Shown here: positions 40,394 through 49,314 of the stretch, one piece after another
Numbering within the stretch: the stretch's first letter is position 1
Layout of the letters: each line of letters opens with the position of its first letter
Assembly: GCF_902830275.1 (NCBI RefSeq)
Contig: NZ_CADESW010000001.1
Span: forward strand, 124,001 to 188,000
Source of the DNA: Burkholderia stagnalis
GTDB lineage: Bacteria; Pseudomonadota; Gammaproteobacteria; Burkholderiales; Burkholderiaceae
Length of the DNA: 64,000 bases
Reading direction: 5' to 3'
Notes under the pieces: model-generated
The model's input: the letters and a program-made list of their open reading frames with translations, nothing else
Database searches by the model: none
What the model was told of the DNA's origin: nothing
Position numbers and translations under genes: made by a program

Positions 40394-42070
40394 ATGGCTA
40401 CTGCGACGCCCCGCGCCGGCATCCCCCTCCTGCCCGCCCCGCTGCGCGGCGGCCGGTACATGCTCGGCACGCGCATCGTGCTCAGCTTCGGCGCGATCTT
40501 CGTGCTGATGCTGGCCATGGCCGCCATTTCATACATCCGTTTGACGGCGATCGACGACGAGGCCAACAGCCTGCAGCGCGATTCCGTGCCGGGCCAGTAT
40601 CTGTCGATGGCGCTGCGCGCGACGTCCAACGAGACCTACGCGATCGTCGAGCGCGCGCTGTTCGTCGACAACGATGCCGACGGCATGAAACGGGATCTCG
40701 GCCGGCTGCCCGACGCGCTGCGCCGTCTCGACCAGACCGCGAGCCAGTACGAGACCACGCTGTTCCGCGACGACGACAAGGCGCAATTTCGCGCCTTCCG
40801 TTCCGCATACGACCAGTACCTGCCGCTGCTGAACGACGCCGCCCGCGCCGCGCCCGACGACCGCACGGCCGGGCGGGCCGCCTTCGCGCGCCTGGCCCCG
40901 GCATGGGAGGCGCTGATCCGCGCGAACGACAAGCTGGTCGTCGAGAACCGCAACCAGGCCGACGAATCGGCGCGGCTGATCCGCGGCTCGGTGACCAGCG
41001 CGGAAGCGACGCTCGCCACGGCGCTGAGCGTCGTGCTGCTGGCCGCGCTCGGGCTCGGCTATGCGCTGTATCGCGCGATCACGGCGCCGATGGCGCGGCT
41101 CGTCGAAGTGCACGACGCGATGCGCACCGGCAACCTGACGCAGCGCCTCGCGCTGAACCGGCGCGACGAATTCGGCACGCTGCAGGACGGTTTCAACCGG
41201 ATGACCGAGGAGTTCGCCAGCCTCGTCTCGCAGGCGCAGCAGTCGTCGCTGCAGGTGACGACGTCGGTCGCCGAGATTGCCGCGACGTCGAAGGAGCAGC
41301 AGGCCACCGCCAGCGAGACCGCGGCCACCACCACCGAGATCGGCGCGACGTCGCGCGAGATCCTCGCGACCTCGCGCGACCTGCTGCACACGATGAACGA
41401 AGTGGCGGGCGTGGCCGAGCAGTCGGCGGCGCTCGCCGGCGCGAGCCAGAGCGGGCTCACGCACATGGAGGAAATGATGCGCAGCGTGATGGAGGCGGCC
41501 GGCTCGGTGAACGCGAAGCTCGCGATCCTCAACGAGAAGGCGGTCAACATCAACCAGGTCGTCGCGACGATCACCAAGGTGGCCGACCAGACCAACCTGC
41601 TGTCGCTGAACGCGGCAATCGAGGCCGAGAAGGCCGGCGAATACGGCCGCGGCTTCGCGGTGGTCGCGACCGAGATCCGCCGGCTCGCCGATCAGACCGC
41701 CGTGGCGACCTACGACATCGAGCAGACGGTGAAGGAAATCCAGTCGGCCGTGTCGGCCGGCGTGATGGGCATGGACAAGTTCTCGGAGGAAGTGCGCCGC
41801 GGGATGCGCGACATCCAGCAGGTGGGCGGCCAGCTGTCGCAGATCATCACCGAGGTGCAGACGCTCGCGCCGCGCTTCCAGATGGTCAACGAAGGGATGC
41901 AGACGCAGGCGACCGGCGCGGAACAGATCACGCAGGCGCTGTCGCAGCTGTCGGAAGCCGCGCAGCAGACGGCCGAATCGCTGCGCCAGTCGTCGCAGGC
42001 GATCGACGACCTGACGCTCGTCGCGAACCAGCTGCGCACCGGCGTGTCGCGCTTCAAGATCGAAGGCTGA
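40394..42070 (+). CDS. wspA: WspA, surface-sensing methyl-accepting receptor
   Basis: A 558-residue MCP with helices at about 28-48 and 209-228, a four-helix-bundle periplasmic domain between them, HAMP (229-281) and a long cytoplasmic hairpin. The tip is around NLLSLNAAIEAEKAGEYGRGFAVVATEIRRLADQ (402-435, seen in parts). WspA clusters respond to surface contact and switch on WspE and so c-di-GMP production by WspR. The start at 40394 follows GGGAGACTG. It leads the complete wsp operon. Confidence 0.93.
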   Translation: MATATPRAGIPLLPAPLRGGRYMLGTRIVLSFGAIFVLMLAMAAISYIRLTAIDDEANSLQRDSVPGQYLSMALRATSNETYAIVERALFVDNDADGMKRDLGRLPDALRRLDQTASQYETTLFRDDDKAQFRAFRSAYDQYLPLLNDAARAAPDDRTAGRAAFARLAPAWEALIRANDKLVVENRNQADESARLIRGSVTSAEATLATALSVVLLAALGLGYALYRAITAPMARLVEVHDAMRTGNLTQRLALNRRDEFGTLQDGFNRMTEEFASLVSQAQQSSLQVTTSVAEIAATSKEQQATASETAATTTEIGATSREILATSRDLLHTMNEVAGVAEQSAALAGASQSGLTHMEEMMRSVMEAAGSVNAKLAILNEKAVNINQVVATITKVADQTNLLSLNAAIEAEKAGEYGRGFAVVATEIRRLADQTAVATYDIEQTVKEIQSAVSAGVMGMDKFSEEVRRGMRDIQQVGGQLSQIITEVQTLAPRFQMVNEGMQTQATGAEQITQALSQLSEAAQQTAESLRQSSQAIDDLTLVANQLRTGVSRFKIEG

Positions 42071-42084
42071 CGCCGGACCACGCG

Positions 42085-42585
42085 ATGCTCTTCCTTCTTT
42101 TCGAACTCGACGGCGAGCGCTATGCGCTCGATGCGGCGCAGATCGTCGAAGTGCGCGCGCTCGCGCCGGTGAAGGCGATTCCCGGCGCGCCGCCGTGGAT
42201 CGCCGGCGCGATCGACCAGCGCGGCGAGCCGGTGCCGGTGATCGACGTCGCGCAGCTCGCGCTCGGGCGCGCCGCGCGGCGGCTGCGCTCGACGCGGCTC
42301 GTCGTCGTGCGCTATCGCCGGCACGATGCGCAACCCGATGCGGGCGACAGCGCCGAACGCATGCTCGGGCTGATCGTCGAACACGCGACGCAGACGTGCC
42401 GGATCGATCCCGCGCGGTTCGCCGACAGCGGGATCGCCACGCCGCACGCGCGCTGGCTCGGGCCGGTTGCCGGCGACGCGTCGGGGTTCGTGCAGTGGGT
42501 CGACGTGCGGCGCATGCTCGACGACGATGCACGCGCGCTGCTGTTCCCGCCCGCGCAGCCGCTGCCGCAGGCGGTCTCCGGATGA
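42085..42585 (+). CDS. wspB: WspB, CheW-like coupling protein
   Basis: A 166-residue CheW-domain protein (LFLLFELDGERYALDAAQIVEVRAL, PGAPPWIAGAIDQRGEPVPVIDV). It bridges WspA and the kinase WspE. It starts 14 bases after wspA, and its stop overlaps the wspC start by ATGA. One of two CheW-type couplers in the operon, as in Pseudomonas. Confidence 0.92.
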   Translation: MLFLLFELDGERYALDAAQIVEVRALAPVKAIPGAPPWIAGAIDQRGEPVPVIDVAQLALGRAARRLRSTRLVVVRYRRHDAQPDAGDSAERMLGLIVEHATQTCRIDPARFADSGIATPHARWLGPVAGDASGFVQWVDVRRMLDDDARALLFPPAQPLPQAVSG

Positions 42586-44030
42586 CGGCCGCGATGAACG
42601 CCGACGACGCCCGTTTCGACGCATGGCTGATGCGCGAGACCGGCATGGACGCCGCCACGCTCGGCCACCAGGCGCTCGCGCGCGCCGTCGCCGAACGCGC
42701 GCGCGTCGCGCTGGGCGAACCGTCGACGCCGGATGCCGCCAGCGCCGACGGCGCGATCGACGCGTACTGGCAGTTGCTGAACACGTCGGCGGACGAACGG
42801 CAGGCGCTGATCGAAACGCTGGTGGTGCCGGAAACCTGGTTCTTCCGCGACCGCGAGGCGTTCGTCGCGCTCGCGCGGCTCGCCGACGCACGGCTCGTGC
42901 GCGAGCCGGCGCGCGTGCTGCGGGTGCTGAGCGCGCCGTGCTCGACCGGCGAGGAGCCCTATTCGATCGCGATGGCGCTGCTCGACGCCGGCATCGGCCC
43001 CGCGCGCTTCAGCATCGACGCGATCGATATCAGCGCGCGCGCGATCGAACGGGCCCGCGAAGGCGTCTATGGCCGCAATTCGTTTCGCGGCCACCCGCTC
43101 GAATTCCGCGACCGCCATTTCAGCGAGACGGCCGGCGGCTGGCGGCTCGACCCGCGCGTGCGCGAGCCGGTCCGGTTCGTGCGGGCGAGCCTGTTCGACC
43201 TGCCGCTCGATACCGGCGCGCGCTACGACTTCATCTTCTGCCGCAACGTGCTGATCTATTTCAACCGGGATGCGCAGGACCAGTCGATCCGGCTGCTCGA
43301 CCAGCAGCTCGCGGACGGCGGCACGATTTTCGTCGGCCCGGCCGAGACCGGGCTGATGATGCGCCACGCGCTGGCGCCCGCGCGCATTCCGCTCGCGTTT
43401 GCGTTCCATCGCGCGCCGGCGGGTGCGGCCGGTGCGGCGGCCGTCGCGACGCCGGGCAGCGCGCCGCCGCCCCCCGCGCGGCCGCAGGCGGCCGGCCCGG
43501 CCATGCGGCCGCCGGCGCTGCCCGAGCCGACCCGGCGCCCCGCCGTCGCGCGTGCGCCGGCCGCGCCCGCGTCGCGGGCCGCCGCGCCTGGCGCGTGGCC
43601 GCCCCGTGCCATGCCCGCCGCACCCGGCCAGCCCGATGCGCACGTCACGCCGCCCGACACGCCGGCATCGACGCTCGATCGCGCGCGCCTGCTCGCCGAC
43701 ACCGGCCGGCTCGACGAGGCCGAGCGCATCGCGCACGCGTTCACGCTCGCGCACGGGCCGGACGCGGACGCGTTCTACCTGCTCGGGCTGATCGCCGATG
43801 CGCGCGGCCTCGATGCCGATGCGCAGGATTTCTATCGCAAGACGCTGTACCTGCAGCCGAACCATTACGAAGCGCTCACGCATCTCGCCGCGCTGCGCGA
43901 CGCGGCCGGCGACGCCGCCGGCGCGCGGCAGCTGATGTCGCGGGCGCAACGCGCGAGCGCGCTGCGCAGCGCGCCGCCGGCGGACCCGACGCAGGACCGA
44001 GGAGGAGCCGATGGTTCACGCCGCTCGTGA
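42582..44030 (+). CDS. wspC: WspC, CheR-type methyltransferase with TPR tail
   Basis: A 482-residue protein. Residues about 15-275 form the CheR fold (ETWFFRDREAF, SAPCSTGEEPYSIAMALLDAG for S-adenosylmethionine binding, FIFCRNVLIYFN). A 90-residue Ala/Pro linker (285-365) leads to TPR-like repeats (370-470). It methylates glutamates of WspA and raises signalling. It overlaps wspD by 20 bases. Confidence 0.93.
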   Translation: MTAAMNADDARFDAWLMRETGMDAATLGHQALARAVAERARVALGEPSTPDAASADGAIDAYWQLLNTSADERQALIETLVVPETWFFRDREAFVALARLADARLVREPARVLRVLSAPCSTGEEPYSIAMALLDAGIGPARFSIDAIDISARAIERAREGVYGRNSFRGHPLEFRDRHFSETAGGWRLDPRVREPVRFVRASLFDLPLDTGARYDFIFCRNVLIYFNRDAQDQSIRLLDQQLADGGTIFVGPAETGLMMRHALAPARIPLAFAFHRAPAGAAGAAAVATPGSAPPPPARPQAAGPAMRPPALPEPTRRPAVARAPAAPASRAAAPGAWPPRAMPAAPGQPDAHVTPPDTPASTLDRARLLADTGRLDEAERIAHAFTLAHGPDADAFYLLGLIADARGLDADAQDFYRKTLYLQPNHYEALTHLAALRDAAGDAAGARQLMSRAQRASALRSAPPADPTQDRGGADGSRRS

Positions 44031-44715
44031 CACGCTCGCGCCGACGCCGCACGTCGACGACTGCTGGAACCGCATCGGCACGCACGGCGACGGCTCGTGC
44101 CCGCAGCTCGCGACGCACACGCGCTGCCTGAACTGCCCGGTGTTCGAACAGGCCGCCGCGACGCTGCTCGACCGGCCGCTCGCCGACGACGATCTCGACG
44201 ATGCCGCGTGCACCCCACGCGACGCGTCGCACGCGAACACCGAAGACGACGCGGACGCCCTGCACTCCACCCTCGCCTTCCGCATCGCCGACGAATGGCT
44301 CGGCCTGCCGGCCGCCGCGCTGCGCCAGATCGACGGGCCACGGCCGATCCATGCGCTGCCGCACCGGCGCAACGGCGTGGTGCTCGGGCTCGTCAACGTG
44401 CGCGGCGCGCTGACGATCGCCGCGTCGCTCGGCGCGCTGCTGGGCCTCGAGCGGGACGCCGCCGGCCGCCATGCGCCGCGCAGCGCATACGCGCGGATGC
44501 TGGTGGTCGAGCATCGCGGCGAATCCGCCGCGCTGCCCGTCGACGAGGTGGAAGGCGTGGTGCGGTTCGCCGCGTCCGCGCTGATGCCGGTGCCGACGAC
44601 GCTGACCCACGCGGCCGCGATGCACACGCGCGGCCTGCTCGCGTGGCGCGACACGACGATCGGCATGCTCGACCCCGAGCGCGTGTTCGATTCGCTTGCC
44701 CGGAGCCTGCGATGA
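44011..44715 (+). CDS. wspD: WspD, CheW-like coupling protein
   Basis: A 234-residue CheW-domain protein with an extra N-terminal part that carries four close cysteines (CWNRIGTHGDGSCPQLATH, RCLNCPVF; about residues 18-43), which may bind metal. The CheW domain covers about 85-230 (STLAFRIADEWLGLPA, LGLVNVRGALTIAASLG). It couples WspA to WspE. The stop overlaps wspE by ATGA. Confidence 0.92.
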   Translation: MVHAARDTLAPTPHVDDCWNRIGTHGDGSCPQLATHTRCLNCPVFEQAAATLLDRPLADDDLDDAACTPRDASHANTEDDADALHSTLAFRIADEWLGLPAAALRQIDGPRPIHALPHRRNGVVLGLVNVRGALTIAASLGALLGLERDAAGRHAPRSAYARMLVVEHRGESAALPVDEVEGVVRFAASALMPVPTTLTHAAAMHTRGLLAWRDTTIGMLDPERVFDSLARSLR

Positions 44716-47105
44716 GCGTCGACGACGACCTGGCGCGCACGCCGCTGCTCGACCTGTTCCGCGAGGAAGCGCAGACCCAGGCGCAGGCGCTCGCGAGCGG
44801 CCTGCTCACGCTCGAACATGCGCCCGCCGATGCGGCCGCGCTCGAGGCGTGCATGCGCGCCGCGCATTCGCTGAAGGGCGCGGCGCGCATCATCGACCTG
44901 CCGGACGGCGTCGACGTCGCGCACGCGATGGAGGAATGCTTCGTCGCCGCGCAGCGCGGCATGCTGACGCTGACGCCCGCGCACATCGACGAATTGCTGC
45001 GCGGCGTCGATTTGCTGCTGCGCGTCGGCGAGACCGATCCCGCGACGGCGGTCGCGCGCGCGGACATCGACGCGCTGCTCGCGCGGCTGTCCGCGCCGGA
45101 GCCGGCGGCGGCGGCCGCAGCGCATCCGGTTCCGGAAGCGCCCGCCGTGGCGCCGGAACCGGAGCCGGCGGCGGCGGCCGCAACGCATCCGGTGCCGGAA
45201 GCGTCCGCCGTGGCGCCGGAACTGGCACCGGAACCAGCACCGCCGCGCGCGCCCGCCCTGCCGCCCGCCCACGCCGACGCCGACGCCCGCGCCGACGCCG
45301 ACGCCCACGCCGACACGCCCCCTGCCGCGCCATCCGCGTCGCCGCCCGAAGCGCGCCACGATCCGCAGCGGATGCTGCGCGTGCGCGCCGAGCAGCTCGA
45401 CCGGCTGCTGAGCCTGTCCGGCGAATCGCTGGTCGAATCGCACTGGCTCAAGCCGTTCACCGGCTCGATCCTGCGCATCAAGCGGATGCAGCGCGACGTC
45501 TCCCGCGCGCTCGACGTGCTCGTCGAAACGCTCGCGGAGCGCGTCGATCCGGCCGCGCTGGCGGCGCTCAACGACGTGCGGCAGGGGCTCGGCAACCTGC
45601 AGTTGCAGCTCGGCGCGCGCATCGACGAGCTCGACCGCTTCGACCGCCGCAGCACCCATCTCGCGCAGCAGCTGTACGACGAGGCGCTGCGCTGCCGGAT
45701 GCGCCCGTTCGGCGATGCCGCGCACGCGTATCCGCGCATCGTGCGCGATCTCGCGCGCTCGCTCGGCAAGCGCGTGCAGTTCTCGATCGTCGGCGAATCG
45801 ACCCAGGTCGACCGCGACATCCTCGACATGCTCGACGCGCCGCTCGGCCACCTGCTGCGCAACGCGCTCGACCACGGCGTCGAGGCGCCCGAGCAGCGCG
45901 TCGCGGCCGGCAAACCGGCCGACGCGCGCGTGACGCTCGAAGCCCGCCACAGCGCCGGCCAGCTGCAGATTTCCGTCAGCGACGACGGCGCCGGCATCGA
46001 CCTCGACGCGCTGCGCACCGCCGTGGTGCGGCGGCGGCTGGCCGACGCGGACACCGCCGCGCGGCTGTCCGATCACGAGCTGCTCGACTTCCTGCTGCTG
46101 CCCGGCTTCTCGATGCGCGAGCGCGTGACCGACGTGTCCGGCCGCGGCGTCGGCCTCGACGCGGTGCACGACATGGTGAAGGCCGTGCGCGGCACCGTGC
46201 GGATCTTCACCGAGCCCGGGCGCGGCGCGCGCTTCGTGCTGCAGCTGCCGCTCACGCTGTCGATCGTGCGCAGCCTGCTCGTCGAGGTCGGCGGCGAGGC
46301 GTATGCGATTCCGCTCGCGCACGTGCGCCGCACGCTCGAACTCGCGCGCGCCGACATCGACATGCTGGAAGGCCAGCAGCACTTCCGCTTCGACGGCCGG
46401 GCCGTCGGGCTCGTCACCGCGCACCAGCTGCTCGGCACGCGCACGCCGGACGAGGCGCGCGACAGCGTCGCGACCGTCGTGATCGGCGACGAGTCGGAAA
46501 CCTACGGCATCGCGGTCGACCGCTTCCTCGGCGAATGCATGCTCGTGATCCAGCCGCTTGACCGCCGGCTCGGCAAGGTCAAGGACATCGCGGCGGCCGC
46601 GCTGATGGACAATGGCGAACCGGTGCTGATCATCGACGTCGAGGATCTGCTGCGCTCGGTCGACAAGCTCGTGCGCGGCGGCCAGCTCGACCGCGTGCAG
46701 CGCACGCAGCGCGCCGCCGCCGCGCGCAGCCGGCACGTGCTGGTGGTCGACGATTCGTTGACGGTGCGGGAGCTGGAGCGCAAGCTGCTGGAAAAACGCG
46801 GCTATGCGGTGACGGTCGCCGTCGACGGGATGGACGGCTGGAACGCGCTGCGCGGCGGCGAGTTCGACCTCGTCGTGACCGACATCGACATGCCGCGCAT
46901 GGACGGCATCGAGCTCGTCACGCTGATCAAGCGCGACGCGGTACTGAAGGCGCTGCCGGTGATGATCGTGTCGTACAAGGATCGCGAGGAGGATCGCCGC
47001 CGCGGGCTCGACGCCGGCGCGGACTACTATCTCGCGAAAAGCAGCTTCCACGACGAAACCCTGCTCGATGCAGTCCGAGACCTGATAGGAGAAGCCCGCC
47101 CGTGA
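44712..47105 (+). CDS. wspE: WspE, hybrid CheA-type kinase with receiver
   Basis: A 797-residue kinase. Hpt domain with AHSLKGAAR (His52), a variable Pro/Ala/Glu linker (about 125-215), dimerisation and ATPase domain (HLLRNALDHGVE, SDDGAGID, VSGRGVGLD), CheW-like domain and a C-terminal receiver with Asp724 in VTDIDMPRMDG. It phosphorylates WspR to raise c-di-GMP and WspF to adapt. The linker contains a recent tandem duplication and an Ala-Asp run. ATGA-type overlaps link it to wspD and wspF. Confidence 0.95.
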   Translation: MSVDDDLARTPLLDLFREEAQTQAQALASGLLTLEHAPADAAALEACMRAAHSLKGAARIIDLPDGVDVAHAMEECFVAAQRGMLTLTPAHIDELLRGVDLLLRVGETDPATAVARADIDALLARLSAPEPAAAAAAHPVPEAPAVAPEPEPAAAAATHPVPEASAVAPELAPEPAPPRAPALPPAHADADARADADAHADTPPAAPSASPPEARHDPQRMLRVRAEQLDRLLSLSGESLVESHWLKPFTGSILRIKRMQRDVSRALDVLVETLAERVDPAALAALNDVRQGLGNLQLQLGARIDELDRFDRRSTHLAQQLYDEALRCRMRPFGDAAHAYPRIVRDLARSLGKRVQFSIVGESTQVDRDILDMLDAPLGHLLRNALDHGVEAPEQRVAAGKPADARVTLEARHSAGQLQISVSDDGAGIDLDALRTAVVRRRLADADTAARLSDHELLDFLLLPGFSMRERVTDVSGRGVGLDAVHDMVKAVRGTVRIFTEPGRGARFVLQLPLTLSIVRSLLVEVGGEAYAIPLAHVRRTLELARADIDMLEGQQHFRFDGRAVGLVTAHQLLGTRTPDEARDSVATVVIGDESETYGIAVDRFLGECMLVIQPLDRRLGKVKDIAAAALMDNGEPVLIIDVEDLLRSVDKLVRGGQLDRVQRTQRAAAARSRHVLVVDDSLTVRELERKLLEKRGYAVTVAVDGMDGWNALRGGEFDLVVTDIDMPRMDGIELVTLIKRDAVLKALPVMIVSYKDREEDRRRGLDAGADYYLAKSSFHDETLLDAVRDLIGEARP
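45093..45212 (+). repeat. In-frame tandem duplication in the WspE linker
   Basis: A 57-bp unit (45093-45149) is followed by a 63-bp near-copy (45150-45212). Both encode APEP...AAAA.HPVPEA.AV. The copies differ by a six-base insertion and a few substitutions. They lie between the Hpt and ATPase domains, where length change is tolerated. Confidence 0.8.
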
Positions 47106-48109
47106 ACATCGGCATCGTCAACGACCTCCCGCTTGCCGTCGAGGCGATGCGCCGCGCGATCGCGCGGCGCGCCGATCACCGTGTGCTGTGGGTCGCGACC
47201 GACGGCGCGCAGGCCGTCGAATTCTGCGCCGCGCAGCCGCCGGACGTCGTGCTGATGGACCTGATCATGCCGAAGTTCGACGGCGTCGAGGCGACGCGGC
47301 GGATCATGGCGTCGGGCCGGCCGTGCGCGATCCTGATCGTGACGAGCAGCATCGGCGCGAACGCGTGGCGCGTGTACGAGGCGATGGGCGCCGGCGCGCT
47401 CGACGCGGTCGACACGCCGCGCCTCGGCCAGGGCGCGAACGGCGACACCACGCAGCTGCTGCTCGCGAAGATCGACCAGATCGGCCGCCTGCTCGAGCGG
47501 CCCGCGTCCGGCGCGCGGCCGGCGGGCGCGGCCGCGCGCGGCGACGGCGGGCCGCTCGTCGCGATCGGCGCCTCGGCCGGCGGCCCGACCGCGCTCGCGA
47601 CGATCCTCGGCAGCCTGCCCGCCGATTTCGGCGCGTCGATCGTGATCGTGCAGCACGTCGACCAGGCATTCGCGGAAGGCATGGCGCAATGGCTCGACGG
47701 CCAGACGCCGCTCACGGTGCGCATCGCGCACGAGGGCGACCGGCCGCAGCCGTCGGTCGCGCTGCTCGCCGCGACCAACGACCACCTGCGCCTCGCGCGC
47801 GACGGCACGCTCGGCTATACGCGCGATCCGGCCGAGACGCCGTACCGGCCGTCGGTGGACGTATTCTTCAACAGCGTCACCGAGCACTGGCCCGGCGACG
47901 TGATCGGCGTGCTGCTCACCGGCATGGGCCGCGACGGCGCGATCGGCCTGAAGGCGATGCGGATGAAGGGCTACCATACGATCGCGCAGGACCAGGCGAC
48001 GAGCGCCGTCTACGGGATGCCGAAGGCGGCCGCGACGCTCGGCGCCGCGCGCGCGATCCTGCCGCTCGAGCGCATCGCGGGCGAGCTGGCGGCGCTCGCC
48101 CGGATCTGA
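47102..48109 (+). CDS. wspF: WspF, CheB-type methylesterase
   Basis: A 335-residue protein with a receiver domain (Asp53 in LMDLIMPKFDG) and a CheB catalytic domain with Ser158 in IGASAGGPTA, His185 in IVQHVD and an aspartate in GMGRDGAIG. It removes methyl groups from WspA and shuts signalling down; loss of WspF in related bacteria locks the system on and gives wrinkly colonies. All catalytic residues look intact here. Confidence 0.94.
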   Translation: MNIGIVNDLPLAVEAMRRAIARRADHRVLWVATDGAQAVEFCAAQPPDVVLMDLIMPKFDGVEATRRIMASGRPCAILIVTSSIGANAWRVYEAMGAGALDAVDTPRLGQGANGDTTQLLLAKIDQIGRLLERPASGARPAGAAARGDGGPLVAIGASAGGPTALATILGSLPADFGASIVIVQHVDQAFAEGMAQWLDGQTPLTVRIAHEGDRPQPSVALLAATNDHLRLARDGTLGYTRDPAETPYRPSVDVFFNSVTEHWPGDVIGVLLTGMGRDGAIGLKAMRMKGYHTIAQDQATSAVYGMPKAAATLGAARAILPLERIAGELAALARI

Positions 48110-48156
48110 ACCCATCGCCCCACACGACAGTACTGGCAGAAACAGGTATCGACGAC

Positions 48157-49275
48157 ATGACTAGTGACACCACGCGAAGCTGCGGCGACGACGGCGACAT
48201 GCCCGCCGCGGACGGCGCGGACGCGGCGCTCGAGGCCGCGCGCAAGACGCTGCAGAACCCGCCGGCCACCGACGTGCCGGTGATGGTGCTGCTCGTCGAC
48301 GACCAGACGATCGTCGCCGAGGCGATACGGCGCGCGCTCGCCGACGAAGAGCGCATCGACTTCCATTACTGCACGCGCTCGGACGACGCGATGACCGCGG
48401 CGATCGAGACGCGGCCGACCGTGATCCTGCAGGATCTCGTGATGCCCGGCATCGACGGGCTGAGCCTCGTGAAGGCGTACCGCGCGAACCCGGCGACCCG
48501 CGACGTGCCGATCATCGTGCTGTCGACGAAAGAGGAACCGATGATCAAGAGCGCCGCGTTCGCCGCCGGCGCGAACGACTACCTCGTGAAGCTGCCGGAC
48601 CGCATCGAGCTGGTCGCGCGGATCCGCTACCACTCGCGCTCGTACGTGAACCTGCTGCAGCGCGACGAGGCCTACCGCGCGCTGCGCCAGTCGCAGCAGC
48701 ACCTGCTGGAAGCGAACCTCGAGCTGCGGCGCCTCACGCACTCGGACGGCCTCACGGGGCTGTCGAACCGCCGCTATCTCGACGAATACCTGGGCGCCGA
48801 ATGGCGGCGCGGCGCGCGCGAGCGCACCGAGCTGTCGCTGCTGATGATCGACGTCGACAACTTCAAGCTGTACAACGACACGTACGGCCACGTGTCGGGC
48901 GACGACGTGCTCAAGCAGGTCGCGTCGACCGTCGAGCGCTGTCTCGGCCGGCCCGGCGATCTCGCGGCGCGCTTCGGCGGCGAGGAATTCGCGGTGGTGC
49001 TGCCGGGCACGTCGCCGGGCGGCGTGCGCCTGCTGGCCGAGAAGATGCGCCTCGCGATCGAGGCGCTGAAGCTGGAGCACGCGCATTCGTCGACGGGCCG
49101 CTACGTGACGATCAGCATCGGCGGCGCGGGCGTCGTGCCGTCGGCCGACACGCCGATGACGTCGCTGATCGAGGCCGCGGACCGCGCGCTGTACCGCGCG
49201 AAGCGCGACGGCAAGAACCGCGTGGTGATCGGCGCGGCCGCGCGCGCGCAACAGGAAGGCAGCCAGCCGGCCTGA
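48157..49275 (+). CDS. wspR: WspR, receiver-GGDEF diguanylate cyclase
   Basis: A 372-residue response regulator. Receiver domain with Asp93 in LQDLVMPGIDG, a helical stalk (about 160-195), then a diguanylate cyclase domain with active-site GGEEF (274-278) and the inhibitory I-site RPGD (265-268). Phosphorylation by WspE makes it produce c-di-GMP, which promotes biofilm matrix such as PNAG. It follows wspF after 47 bases and closes the operon. Confidence 0.95.
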   Translation: MTSDTTRSCGDDGDMPAADGADAALEAARKTLQNPPATDVPVMVLLVDDQTIVAEAIRRALADEERIDFHYCTRSDDAMTAAIETRPTVILQDLVMPGIDGLSLVKAYRANPATRDVPIIVLSTKEEPMIKSAAFAAGANDYLVKLPDRIELVARIRYHSRSYVNLLQRDEAYRALRQSQQHLLEANLELRRLTHSDGLTGLSNRRYLDEYLGAEWRRGARERTELSLLMIDVDNFKLYNDTYGHVSGDDVLKQVASTVERCLGRPGDLAARFGGEEFAVVLPGTSPGGVRLLAEKMRLAIEALKLEHAHSSTGRYVTISIGGAGVVPSADTPMTSLIEAADRALYRAKRDGKNRVVIGAAARAQQEGSQPA

Positions 49276-49293
49276 CGCGCGGCTTGCGCCCTG

Positions 49294-49314
49294 CCCGCGC
49301 GTGCGCCGCGCGGG
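49294..49314. terminator. Hairpin between convergent wspR and GGDEF-EAL genes
   Basis: CCCGCGCG (49294-49301) pairs perfectly with CGCGCGGG (49307-49314). No T-run follows, but the position between two convergent stops, 18 bases after wspR, suits a two-way terminator. Confidence 0.5.
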
